Shown here: positions 42,912 to 50,304 of the stretch, piece by piece
Layout of the letters: every line of letters begins with the position of its first letter
Numbering within the stretch: position 1 is the first letter of the stretch
NCBI RefSeq assembly: GCF_005774735.1
Contig: NZ_VBUM01000012.1
Coordinates: forward strand, 1 to 50,304
From: Microbacterium sp. 5K110
GTDB lineage: Bacteria > Actinomycetota > Actinomycetes > Actinomycetales > Microbacteriaceae
Length of the DNA: 50,304 nt
Direction: 5' to 3'
The notes under the pieces: generated by a model
Database searches by the model: none
What the model was told of the DNA's origin: nothing
What the model saw: the letters and a program-made list of their open reading frames with translations, nothing else
Program-made: the position numbers and the translations under genes

Positions 42912-43640
42912 CTACAGCAGGAGCCGTTGCTCAGCAAGTTCCTGCAGCAGGAATCGCCAGAGATGCCCGTCGTTGAATGCGTCACCCAGGTCGGGCAGGT
43001 CGGCGAGGTCGTTGTCATCGATCGGTATAGGCTCGGCCCCTGCCTGCAGAACGGCGAGGTGCACGCGAGCGAGGCTGTCGACATTGATCGCGCGGATGAC
43101 GGCCTGCGGGACGCTCTCGCCGACGGCCGTGAGGCCGTGACCGCGCAGGATGCCGACCGGCCGCGTGCCGAAATCGTCCGCCATGGCCGTCGCGCGTGCG
43201 TGGTTGCGGATCAGCGCAGACGAGGGGTGCGCGGGGATGCCGTCGCGCGCCATCCGCATAGCGGGGATGTTGAAGGCACCGACAATCGGTAGCAGTGTCC
43301 GTCCGGTTAGCGAGAACGCGACGACAGCCGGCGGATGCGCGTGGACGACGGATCGGGCCGCAGGATTGCGGCGCAGCAGCTCAAGATGCAGAGACAGCTC
43401 GTTCGGCGCCCGGTACCCGCCGGCGAGCTCGAACGATCCCTCGAGGGGCACGGCGAGGATGTCGTCGGCGGTGGTGAAACGCAGCCCTCGCTCCTGCGGT
43501 CCGCGGGCTCGGATGAGGACGGTGTCGTCGTCGACCCGCAGGCTGACGTGCCCGAGGATGTCGTCCACGAGCCCCCGGACCGCGAGCACGCGGCAAGCAT
43601 TGGCGACGAGCATGCGTTCGTCGACGTAGTCGTTCATCAT
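42912..43640 (-). CDS. Class II aldolase/adducin-family enzyme (possible aromatic-acid decarboxylase)
   Basis: A 242-residue metal-dependent class II aldolase/adducin protein. Zinc ligands are in VVHAHPPAVVAFS and LRGHGLTAVGE. The N-terminal ACRVLAVRGLVDDILGHVSL block is typical. In Gram-positive phthalate pathways the 3,4-dihydroxyphthalate decarboxylase (PhtC) belongs to this family, and this gene faces a three-component ring-hydroxylating dioxygenase, so a decarboxylase of a dihydroxylated aromatic acid is plausible. An aldolase role cannot be excluded. Confidence 0.82.
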   Translation of the reverse strand: MMNDYVDERMLVANACRVLAVRGLVDDILGHVSLRVDDDTVLIRARGPQERGLRFTTADDILAVPLEGSFELAGGYRAPNELSLHLELLRRNPAARSVVHAHPPAVVAFSLTGRTLLPIVGAFNIPAMRMARDGIPAHPSSALIRNHARATAMADDFGTRPVGILRGHGLTAVGESVPQAVIRAINVDSLARVHLAVLQAGAEPIPIDDNDLADLPDLGDAFNDGHLWRFLLQELAEQRLLL

Positions 43641-43785
43641 CCACTTCTCCTTCGAGGCGTGATCTCCGATTGCGAATTCCTGGAAAATCTAGCAGAATCA
43701 GATTCTGTCTTAAAGAAAACCGGTCTCGACCGACATCATCTTCAAGGCGCGGAATAGGACTCTGACATCAGGAAGCAGCGGCCCA
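43641..43785. promoter_or_regulatory. Divergent promoter region with palindrome CAGAATC-A-GATTCTG
   Basis: A perfect 15-bp palindrome (43693-43707) sits in this 145-bp AT-rich gap. On the minus strand it lies between a -35-like TTAAGA and a -10-like TAGATT of the class II aldolase gene. Its right half CAGATTCTG recurs at 41168-41176 upstream of the hydrolase pair, and its CAGAA/TTCTG arms resemble the repeat around the IclR gene start. It is the best operator candidate for the cluster's IclR regulator. Confidence 0.6.
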
Positions 43786-45180
43786 ATGGCGAGCAAGACG
43801 ACGATCTTCGAGGACGTGCGGCGCGGCATGATCCCGGCGCACATCTATAACGACGAGGAGATCTTCGAGCAGGAGAAGAGCAAGCTCTTCAGCCGCGCGT
43901 GGATTTTCGTCGGACATGAATCCGAGATCCCTCAGCCCGGTGACTACGTGGTGCGGCATGTGCTCGACGACTCGTTTATCGTCGTGCGCGACGAGAGTGG
44001 TGAGATTCGGGCGCACTTCAACATGTGCCTGCACCGCGGGATGCAGGTATGCCGCGCCGAGGTCGGCAACGCCTCCCACTTCCGTTGCCCCTACCACGGG
44101 TGGTCATACCGCAACGACGGCCGGATTATGGGCCTCCCGTTCCACGAGGAGGCCTACGGGGGTGAGGCAGGGTTCAACAAGAAGGGTGCACGACTGCTCC
44201 CGGCGCCGAACCTGGACACATACAACGGTCTGATCTTCATCAGCATGGACCCGAACGCGCCGACCCTGCGGGAATACATCGGCGACTTCGCGTTCTACCT
44301 CGACTACTACACCGGGCAGAGCGCCAAGGGCATCGAGCTGCGTGGCCCGCAGCGGTGGCGCGTCAACGCGAACTGGAAGATCGGCGCCGAGAACTTCGCC
44401 GGCGACATGTATCACACGCCCCAGACCCACACCTCGGTCGTCGAGATCGGGTTGTTCCGTGAGCCGAAGGCGGAGAAGCGCAAGGACGGCAACACGTACT
44501 GGGCCGGCAACGGCGGCGGCACGACCTACAAGCTCCCGCCGGGCAGCCTCGAGGAGCGGCTGCGCTACGTCGGATATCCCGACGCGATGATCGAGCGGAT
44601 GAAGGAGCAATGGTCGCCTGAGCAGCTCGATGTGATTGGCCGTGACGGGTTTATGATCTCAGCGGCATCGCTCTTCCCGAACATGAGTTTCGTGCACAAC
44701 TGGCCGAAGGTGGAGGACGGGGACGACGTGCTGCCCTTCATCTCGATCCGTTCGTGGCAGCCCATTAGCGAGAACGAGACGGAGGTCTACTCCTGGTTCG
44801 CGGTCGATGCCGAGGCGCCGGAGGAGTTCAAGGAGCTCTCGTACAAGGCCTACCTTATGTGCTTCGGTAGCACGGGAATGTTCGAGCAGGACGATGTCGA
44901 GAACTGGGTCTCGCTGACCACGACTGCCAAGGGTTCGATGGCTCGACGGCTCCTGCTCAACAGTCGGATGGGGACTCTCAAAGACGACACTCCGGTCGTC
45001 GCTGCGCTGACGCCTGAACAGTTCGCCGGTCCAGGCGTCGCGCACGTTGGTTACGGCGAGTACAACCAGCGTCATCTGCTCGATCGTTGGGCCGACTACC
45101 TCGACACCGATGACGAAGTCGAGGTGCAGGTCGCGAGCATCGGTACAGGCATCACCAACAACGGGGAGGCACCCGCATGA
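43786..45180 (+). CDS. Rieske ring-hydroxylating dioxygenase, large (alpha) subunit
   Basis: A 464-residue alpha subunit. The Rieske [2Fe-2S] site is CLHRG...CPYHGW (C-x-H and C-x2-H), and the mononuclear iron site is ENFAGDMYHTPQTH (Asp, His, His) with the late Asp in DDVENW. It resembles the actinobacterial group that includes phthalate- and PAH-type dioxygenases; the exact substrate cannot be read off. The enzyme cis-dihydroxylates an aromatic ring using electrons from the ferredoxin and reductase encoded downstream. ATGA overlap with the beta gene. Confidence 0.92.
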   Translation: MASKTTIFEDVRRGMIPAHIYNDEEIFEQEKSKLFSRAWIFVGHESEIPQPGDYVVRHVLDDSFIVVRDESGEIRAHFNMCLHRGMQVCRAEVGNASHFRCPYHGWSYRNDGRIMGLPFHEEAYGGEAGFNKKGARLLPAPNLDTYNGLIFISMDPNAPTLREYIGDFAFYLDYYTGQSAKGIELRGPQRWRVNANWKIGAENFAGDMYHTPQTHTSVVEIGLFREPKAEKRKDGNTYWAGNGGGTTYKLPPGSLEERLRYVGYPDAMIERMKEQWSPEQLDVIGRDGFMISAASLFPNMSFVHNWPKVEDGDDVLPFISIRSWQPISENETEVYSWFAVDAEAPEEFKELSYKAYLMCFGSTGMFEQDDVENWVSLTTTAKGSMARRLLLNSRMGTLKDDTPVVAALTPEQFAGPGVAHVGYGEYNQRHLLDRWADYLDTDDEVEVQVASIGTGITNNGEAPA

Positions 45181-45770
45181 TGAACACCGAGACCGGTGTC
45201 CAGATTTCCGGGCAATCGCCTCTCGGCGCCCACGCCACGCGCGCCGATCGAGTCGGGCGGTCCCTACTGTTCTCCGACGAACTGCATCTCGAGGCGCATC
45301 GTTGGTTGATTGAAGAGGCTTACACCCTCGACGAGCAACGGTACGAGCACTGGCTTGAGACGCTTACAGAGGATATTCACTACATCATGCCGGTGCGTCA
45401 GACGACGGCTCTCGGGTCTTCCTTCACGACGGCGAGGGGGATGTCGCACTGGGACGAGAATAAGTACTCGCTCAGCCGCCGGGTCGCGCGATTCCTGACT
45501 GAACACGCTTGGACGGAGGACCCTCCCTCACGCCTGCGTCACTACGTGACGAACGTGCGTGTGTTCCTGTCCTCGGTCGAGGACGAGCTCATCGTCGACT
45601 CCGCCGTCCTGCTGTTCCGCAGCCGGGGAGACGTCAACGAGCCGTCAATCATCTCCGCTCACCGCGAGGACGTATTGCGTCGCGTCGGTGACGACCTGCA
45701 GTTGGCACGTCGGGTGATCATGGTGGACGAGTCGGTGCTCCGCACCCAGAACCTGGCGATCTTCCTGTGA
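45177..45770 (+). CDS. Ring-hydroxylating dioxygenase, small (beta) subunit
   Basis: A 197-residue beta subunit of the NTF2-like fold. Family blocks are EAHRWLIEEAYTLDEQRYEH, ITEDIHYIMPVRQT-like region, HYVTNVRV and FRSRGD, ending with RVIMVDESVLRTQNLAIFL. It forms the alpha3beta3 hexamer with the large subunit and is mainly structural. ATG 45177 or 45180 starts inside the alpha stop; its own stop overlaps the next GTG by four bases. Confidence 0.92.
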   Translation: MMNTETGVQISGQSPLGAHATRADRVGRSLLFSDELHLEAHRWLIEEAYTLDEQRYEHWLETLTEDIHYIMPVRQTTALGSSFTTARGMSHWDENKYSLSRRVARFLTEHAWTEDPPSRLRHYVTNVRVFLSSVEDELIVDSAVLLFRSRGDVNEPSIISAHREDVLRRVGDDLQLARRVIMVDESVLRTQNLAIFL

Positions 45771-46081
45771 GCGGCCTCGACTGGGAGGGTGCCGACGTCG
45801 ATCGTGATGCCGCGGCGGCTGCGGCGGCGGAGCGCGAGCGTCTTGTCGCCCGCACCGTCGGAGAGCCGCTCGTCATCGCCAACGAGTTTTCGGAGATCGA
45901 AGTGCGCCGCGTGGAAACTCACAACGGCACGAGGCTACTGATCGACGCCCCGAAAACTGGCCAGTGGATCGCGATCGACCCCATGGAACTCGAGGCCCTG
46001 ACCTGGCAGACCACGCAGACGTTCTCCGAGATGATCGCGCGGCCTGACCAGCCGATGTTTCCCGAAATGCGACCGCAGTAG
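45767..46081 (+). CDS. 104-residue protein inside the dioxygenase operon
   Basis: GTG 45767 overlaps the beta stop. After an Ala/Arg-rich helix, the product carries EFSEIEVRRVETHNGTRLLI, DAPKTGQWIAIDPMELEALT and WQTTQTFSEMI. Short proteins with this E-V-R-V...L-LEALTWQ pattern accompany actinobacterial ring-hydroxylating dioxygenases and are sometimes labelled dihydrodiol dehydrogenase, but it is far too small for a Rossmann dehydrogenase. I consider its function unknown; an assembly or stability factor is possible. Confidence 0.65.
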   Translation: MSGLDWEGADVDRDAAAAAAAERERLVARTVGEPLVIANEFSEIEVRRVETHNGTRLLIDAPKTGQWIAIDPMELEALTWQTTQTFSEMIARPDQPMFPEMRPQ

Positions 46082-46095
46082 AAAAGGAGAGACCG

Positions 46096-46290
46096 ATGGC
46101 ACGGATCATCGCCGACCGCAGCGCCTGCCAGGGCTACGCCAATTGCGTTGTCGCCGCGGGCGACTACTTCGACCTAGATGACGACGCCCTAGTGATCGTT
46201 CTGCGCGAGGACCTGCCCGACAGTGACCGCAAGCGAGTAGAGGAGGCGGCGCGCAGCTGCCCCGTCTCCGCCTTGGTTGTGGAGGACTGA
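46096..46290 (+). CDS. Ferredoxin ([3Fe-4S]-type) of the dioxygenase system
   Basis: A 64-residue ferredoxin. Cys ligands are in ACQGYANCV and near the C-terminus in RSCPVSALVVED. Three ligand Cys with a non-Cys (Tyr/Ala) in the middle of the first motif fit [3Fe-4S] ferredoxins used by actinobacterial P450s and PAH/phthalate dioxygenases. AAAAGGAG lies before ATG 46096. It carries electrons from the FAD reductase to the Rieske centre. Confidence 0.9.
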   Translation: MARIIADRSACQGYANCVVAAGDYFDLDDDALVIVLREDLPDSDRKRVEEAARSCPVSALVVED

Positions 46291-46291
46291 C

Positions 46292-47515
46292 GTGTCGCGG
46301 GTCGTCATCGTCGGCGCCTCTGTTGGTGGGCTCAAGACCGCCCAAGCCCTTCGAAGCGAGGGATTCGAGGGCGAGATCGTCCTGATTGACCAGGAACGCC
46401 ATCCCACCTACGACAAACCTCCGCTCTCGAAGAAGTACCTCACCGGTGAGACGGCGCGACACGAGATCGAGCTTCTCTCCGAGCACGAGACGCGGGGGAT
46501 CGGAGCCATCTCAATCTTCGGCACGCCCGCGGCATCCCTCAACCTCGAAGGCCAGGTTGTGACGCTCGAGGACGGTACAGCCGTCTCATACGACACACTC
46601 GTGATCGCCACCGGGTCACGCGCCCGTCGCTCTCCGTGGGGTGAAGGTGAGCATATTCACTTGCTGCGTACCAGCGGCGATGCCGAGCGCTTGCGGGATG
46701 AGCTGGCCACAGCGCGGCACCTTGTGGTCATCGGCGCAGGCTTCATCGGGGGGGAGGCTGCCGCAACCGCGATCACGGCGGGCGTACGGGTCAGCATGGT
46801 TGACCCGTTCCCGGCGCCGATGTCGCGGGTGCTCAATGCCGAAGTCGGCCAGATCTTCAGCCGCAAGTATGCCCAGGAGGGCGTCGAGGAGTACTTCGGA
46901 AGGACAGTCGAAGGCGTCGAACAGACGGCAGACGGGGTGCGCGTGGTGCTCGATGGCGGCGAGATCATCGAGGCCGATGCAGCTCTCGTCGGTATCGGAG
47001 CTGTGGTCAACACAGAGTGGCTCGAGGGTTCCGGCATCGAACTCGACAACGGGGTGACCTGCGACTCTGGGCTGCGGGCCATCGGGCATCCTGAGATCTT
47101 TGCCGTCGGCGATATCGCACGTTGGGCGAGTGCGTCGCGCAACGTCTCGCTGCGCCTCGAACATTGGACCAATGCCGTTGATCAGGCTCGCGTCGTCGCA
47201 CACAACATCGTCCACCCTGATGATTGCGAGGACTACGACACGACCGAGTATGTCTGGAGCGACCAGTACGACTGGAAGATCCAGGTGGTCGGGCGCACCG
47301 GCGCCGACGACATCGTCATCATCGGGTCCGAGGAGGACCAGCGCTTCGCCGTACTTTACTCGGAGAGTGACGACTCACTGACCGGCGCGCTCGTCGTCAA
47401 CTGGCCGCGGGCGCTCGTTAGCACGCGGCGAGCGGTGGCTACGAGAACCGATCGAGCCGAGGTCGCGGCGCGCCTGACCGGCGACGGCGCGCGGTCGGTC
47501 ACGCCCGCGGTCTGA
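46292..47515 (+). CDS. FAD-dependent ferredoxin reductase of the dioxygenase system
   Basis: A 407-residue reductase. Start GTG 46292 follows GGAGG by six bases, one base after the ferredoxin stop. FAD binding: VVIVGASVGGLKTAQALR; the DKPPLSKKYL block; NAD binding: VVIGAGFIGGEAAATA; second FAD motif: IFAVGDIARW. The C-terminal domain contains WSDQYDWKIQVVGR, as in putidaredoxin/terpredoxin reductase-like enzymes. It oxidises NAD(P)H and reduces the adjacent ferredoxin. Confidence 0.93.
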   Translation: MSRVVIVGASVGGLKTAQALRSEGFEGEIVLIDQERHPTYDKPPLSKKYLTGETARHEIELLSEHETRGIGAISIFGTPAASLNLEGQVVTLEDGTAVSYDTLVIATGSRARRSPWGEGEHIHLLRTSGDAERLRDELATARHLVVIGAGFIGGEAAATAITAGVRVSMVDPFPAPMSRVLNAEVGQIFSRKYAQEGVEEYFGRTVEGVEQTADGVRVVLDGGEIIEADAALVGIGAVVNTEWLEGSGIELDNGVTCDSGLRAIGHPEIFAVGDIARWASASRNVSLRLEHWTNAVDQARVVAHNIVHPDDCEDYDTTEYVWSDQYDWKIQVVGRTGADDIVIIGSEEDQRFAVLYSESDDSLTGALVVNWPRALVSTRRAVATRTDRAEVAARLTGDGARSVTPAV

Positions 47516-47543
47516 GGATGGTCCCCGTGACCACAAGGCGATA

Positions 47544-47566
47544 CGATTTCTGTTGTGCAGAAATCG
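47544..47566. promoter_or_regulatory. Inverted repeat spanning the IclR gene start codon
   Basis: CGATTTCTG (47544-47552) is exactly inverted as CAGAAATCG (47558-47566); the five-base spacer holds the GTG start of the IclR gene. A 9+5+9 palindrome of this shape suits an IclR dimer, and its position would let the protein block its own transcription or translation start. No ribosome site is seen upstream, so the gene may be leaderless. Confidence 0.65.
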
Positions 47567-48331
47567 CCCGGCGACGGTGTAGCGCCCCAATACCCGATCG
47601 AGTCAGTGGACAACGCACTGCGGTTGCTCATCCTTCTTGGCGAGCGTACGGAGGTAAGGCTGACCGACGTCAGCGCCGAACTCGGGGTGGCGTCTTCGAC
47701 GGCGCACCGCATCCTCGCAATGCTCATCTGGCGCGGATTCGCCCGTCAGGATCCGCGCACGAAGACCTACGGTCCGGGTCCGACACTCACGAGCGTGGCC
47801 TTCTCAATTTTCCGGCGCATGGATCTTCCGCGCCTGGCGCAGCCGATCCTCGAGGATCTCAGTTCCTCGATGGGCGAGACGAGCCATCTCGGCACCCTCG
47901 AAGGCGCGAACGTCCGCTTCATCGCGGCGTCCGAGCCGGCGGCGGCAGTCCGCGTCGCCTCACGCCTCGGACGGGAGATCCCGGCGTACGCGACCTCGAC
48001 CGGCAAGGCGATGCTTGCCAGCCTGCCGACAGAACAGCTCGGGCGCTTGTTTCCAACGGACTCACTCCCCGCGGTGACCTCGCATACCGTTCAGTCCCTT
48101 GCGGACCTCGAGAAGGAACTCGAAACCGTTCGGCGCCAGGGCTACTCGACGAACCGCGAGGAGAGCGAGGACGGTGTGGCATCGGTCGCAGTCTCGGTCG
48201 CGAACTCAGCAGGCATCAATCTCGCCATCAACCTCGCTGCCCCAGTCCATCGTCTTCCGGTCTCGAAAGTCGCGACCTTCGGGCGAGCACTCAAGGACGC
48301 CTCGATGCGGTTGAGCGAGGCGTTGGGCTAA
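47555..48331 (+). CDS. IclR-family transcriptional regulator
   Basis: A 258-residue regulator. The N-terminal winged helix (VDNALRLLILLGERTEVRLT, AELGVASSTAHRILAML) is followed by the effector domain with GETSHLGTLEGANVRFIA, AYATSTGKAMLA and the C-terminal NREESEDGVASVAV. IclR proteins often control aromatic pathways. It sits between the reductase and the aldo/keto reductase on the same strand and probably responds to the aromatic substrate. GTG 47555 lies in a palindrome. Confidence 0.92.
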   Translation: MQKSPGDGVAPQYPIESVDNALRLLILLGERTEVRLTDVSAELGVASSTAHRILAMLIWRGFARQDPRTKTYGPGPTLTSVAFSIFRRMDLPRLAQPILEDLSSSMGETSHLGTLEGANVRFIAASEPAAAVRVASRLGREIPAYATSTGKAMLASLPTEQLGRLFPTDSLPAVTSHTVQSLADLEKELETVRRQGYSTNREESEDGVASVAVSVANSAGINLAINLAAPVHRLPVSKVATFGRALKDASMRLSEALG

Positions 48332-48347
48332 TCACGGGGGTGCTCCA

Positions 48348-49181
48348 GTGAACCCCGCCCCGATCCCGCTCCTCCACGGACACTCGATTCCGCGTCTGGG
48401 TCTCGGCACGTGGCCGCTCAAGGGCGACGCGGTGCACGAGATGGTCGCGCTGGCGCTCGACATCGGCTATCGACTGATCGACACGTCTCACAAGTACCTC
48501 AACGAGGCCCCGGTTGGCGCGGCGATCCGAGAGAGCGGGATCGCTCGCGAGGAGATCTTCGTCACCAGCAAGTTCAACAAGGAGAATCACAGCGTAGATG
48601 GTGTCCAGCGCGCCTATGACGAGAGCCTCAGACGGACCGGGCTCGACTACCTCGATCTATTCCTCATTCACTGGCCAGTGCCTTGGCTCGACACCTACGT
48701 TGCGGCCTGGCGGGGTCTTGTAAGACTCGTCGAGCAGGGGCGGGTCGGGGCGATCGGCGTCTCAAACTTCAAACGACCACATCTGGAACGGATCGTCGCC
48801 GCTACCGGACGCGTGCCCGACGTCAACCAGATCCAACTGAGTGCCGACCTGGCGCGCGACGATATCCGTGATCTGCACAAGCGGTGGGGCATCGTGACCG
48901 AGGCCTGGAGTCCGCTCGGGCGCGGCGGCCCCTTGCTCACACATCCCGTCGTGGTAGACATCGCAGACCGGGTCGGTCGCACCCCCGCGCAGGTGTTGTT
49001 GCGGTGGCATGTGCAGCACAACATCGTCCCGATTCCGCGCGCGGACGACCCCAGACAGCTGCGGGAGAACGCGCAGATCTTCGATTTCAACCTCACTCAC
49101 GACGACCTTGCGGAGCTGAGGAACCTCGATCGCGGTGAATCAGCGGCACGAGATTCCGACTCAAAAGAGAACGGACATTAG
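48348..49181 (+). CDS. Aldo/keto reductase
   Basis: A 277-residue TIM-barrel oxidoreductase. The catalytic tetrad is visible as DTSHKY (Asp and Tyr), FVTSKFN (Lys) and FLIHWP (His); the NADPH site includes VLLRWHVQHNIVPIPRA. The N-terminal PRLGLGTWPLKG is typical. The GTG start follows GGGGGTG. It is 16 bp behind the IclR gene and may act on an aldehyde or ketone of the pathway, or serve as a diol dehydrogenase-like step, since no classical dihydrodiol dehydrogenase is present. Confidence 0.9.
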   Translation: MNPAPIPLLHGHSIPRLGLGTWPLKGDAVHEMVALALDIGYRLIDTSHKYLNEAPVGAAIRESGIAREEIFVTSKFNKENHSVDGVQRAYDESLRRTGLDYLDLFLIHWPVPWLDTYVAAWRGLVRLVEQGRVGAIGVSNFKRPHLERIVAATGRVPDVNQIQLSADLARDDIRDLHKRWGIVTEAWSPLGRGGPLLTHPVVVDIADRVGRTPAQVLLRWHVQHNIVPIPRADDPRQLRENAQIFDFNLTHDDLAELRNLDRGESAARDSDSKENGH

Positions 49182-49275
49182 CGCGTTTCTCCCTGACTCG
49201 ATCGCGTTTCAAGTTTCAGGGGCCGAGCGATCACGTCGAATCCGGAAACGATCAATTTCGGGATGCGTGCGGAGG

Positions 49276-49545
49276 CTAACCGTTGTCGAGCAGTTCGAGC
49301 AGCCGTGTAGTTACGCGCCAGGTTCGGACTGTCATCTGTTGAAACATCGGCATAGCGAGTACGCGCTGAACGCGGGTCTTGGTCGCTTGCGCGGCTACCC
49401 GCGAGAAGTACAGGACACCCGGCCCGATTGCCATCGCGTCGACGCCCTCGCGCATTTCGGGAAGATCTGCAAACGCCGCTTCGGCCGTGAGGGGATCCTT
49501 TACGAAGAACACTTCGCTGCGTAGCCGATCTGATCCGTGGTCCGA
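49276..49545 (-). pseudogene. C-terminal fragment of a DUF1697 protein
   Basis: Minus-strand residues SDRLRSEVFFVKDPLTAEAA, then GVDAMAIGPGVLYFSRVAA and MFQQMTVRTWRVTTRLLELL match the end of DUF1697 proteins, usually about 180 residues. Only ~85 are present; the upstream frame is unrelated, and no proper start exists. The break near 49545 probably marks the junction between inserted aromatic-cluster DNA and the original chromosome. Confidence 0.7.
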
Positions 49546-49697
49546 TGGTGCTTGGGCGATAATCGCTGCTAGCTTCCAACAACGTCGCCGGCCAGTACGG
49601 TCGGAACCAAGACAGTGCTCAACGCTGTAACCGGGCTCTATGCAGCCCCACGAATTTTCTGCCCGAAGGAACAATGCTGACGAGCTACACGGAAGAT

Positions 49698-50303
49698 TCA
49701 AACTCGATGCTGGAGTCGGCTGGCGATGCGGCAGAGGATGACTGCTCGGCTTCCGATTCGGAACCATGCGAGAGGTCGCCGGGGGCCGGTTAGGCGCACC
49801 TTGCGGGCGCGGGTCGTCACTGCGATCACGGTTCCCTCGTCGAGTACCTCTTCCAGCGAATTCAGCATGCCGTCGAGGCCTCGTGCAGCATCCGGTCCGT
49901 GCCACGCTGTCTGCTCGCCGTAGGGGATATCGGTGACCACGACATTGGGGCGTCGCCCGTTCAACGCGCGCCGGAGTTGTGCGGGGTCGAAGACGTCGGC
50001 TGGTGCGATGTTGTAGTCGAATGAGCCGTCGCCTGACGCGAGCCGGCGAGCGAGTCGCTGTGCAGCGGCGGCGGCATCGAGGTAGGCGGGTTTGCTCAGG
50101 CGCTCGGCGCGGGCCTGCAGTTCATTCGCGCGGGCGGTCATGCCGTGCTTGCTCAGAAGGGCGAGGTTCTTCCGGGCGAGTTCCAGCGCCGCGTGATCGA
50201 CGTCGGAGCCGAGGACGCTGGTGATTCTGTCTCTATGCAGGAGTGTGAGAGTGGTGAGGAGGTGGCCGCTGCCGCAGCATGGATCCCATACCTGGGCGGT
50301 GGG
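49698..50303 (-). CDS. AviRa-like 23S rRNA methyltransferase (5' part outside window)
   Basis: The minus-strand frame is open from the right edge to a stop at 49698, about 201 codons, so the N-terminus is missing. The SAM-binding motif VWDPCCGSGHLLTTL is followed by GSDVDHAALELARKNLALLS, ADVFDPAQLRRAL and the catalytic-like VVVTDIPYGEQT. This pattern matches AviRa, which methylates 23S rRNA and confers orthosomycin (avilamycin) tolerance. Many Actinobacteria carry AviRa-like genes; actual resistance is not shown. Confidence 0.82.
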   Translation of the reverse strand, partial: PTAQVWDPCCGSGHLLTTLTLLHRDRITSVLGSDVDHAALELARKNLALLSKHGMTARANELQARAERLSKPAYLDAAAAAQRLARRLASGDGSFDYNIAPADVFDPAQLRRALNGRRPNVVVTDIPYGEQTAWHGPDAARGLDGMLNSLEEVLDEGTVIAVTTRARKVRLTGPRRPLAWFRIGSRAVILCRIASRLQHRV

Positions 50304-50304
50304 G

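Noticed and set aside
49135..49524. 129-codon plus-strand frame after the aldo/keto reductase
   Set aside because: Overlaps the reductase end and lies antisense to the DUF1697 fragment, whose protein pattern is clearer.
1..50304. CRISPR arrays, tRNA or rRNA genes
   Set aside because: No regularly spaced repeats, tRNA cloverleaf or rRNA-like stretch was seen on reading both strands.

Overview
The window is high-GC DNA with actinobacterial gene organisation: 1-4 nt start/stop overlaps, GTG starts, LacI-family operators and CUT1 sugar transporters without their own ATPase. Codon use and the frequent GGATGC/GCATCC words suggest Microbacterium or a close relative in Microbacteriaceae; this is an inference, since no rRNA is present. 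I see no tRNA, rRNA, CRISPR array, integrase or insertion sequence.

Left part (1-20.5 kb), high GC and core-like. 1-7.5 kb: an alpha-xyloside utilisation operon (LacI regulator, binding protein, two permeases, YicI-type GH31 glycosidase) followed by a decayed VOC gene and a metallo-beta-lactamase-fold gene that leaves the window. 7.6-8.7 kb: a small membrane protein and pdxH. 8.7-17.4 kb: a protein-phosphorylation cluster made of a TerY-type vWA / PP2C / kinase-like triad and, upstream on the same strand, a second PP2C next to a 1330-residue kinase with five predicted membrane segments and a C-terminal beta-propeller-like region, plus an unrecognised protein and a divergent 62-residue protein. 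17.5-20.5 kb: Old Yellow Enzyme, SnoaL-like, DsbA/FrnE-like and TetR genes.

Middle (20.5-30.5 kb): one long minus-strand operon (amidase, peptide-type ABC transporter with a fused permease-ATPase, nitrilase, MFS exporter), divergent from a ROK-family regulator. It looks like an uptake and catabolic unit for an amide or nitrile compound.

31-39.7 kb is a defence island with mixed codon use. A plus-strand operon encodes a GTPase, a coupled 113-residue protein and a Shedu-like DUF4263 nuclease. Facing it, a minus-strand operon encodes a sigma factor, an XRE-type protein, an ImmA/IrrE peptidase, a 52-residue protein, an HNH-SAVED nuclease (Cap5), a CD-NTase with an AGS-C domain, and a small CxxC protein. 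This is a two-gene CBASS core with a built-in regulatory module. Low-GC non-coding DNA and a dead LysE exporter gene follow.

41-49 kb: an aromatic-degradation cluster with two alpha/beta hydrolases, a class II aldolase-type enzyme, a complete three-component Rieske dioxygenase (alpha, beta, ferredoxin, reductase), an IclR regulator and an aldo/keto reductase. The right end holds a DUF1697 fragment and the 3' part of an AviRa-like rRNA methyltransferase gene.
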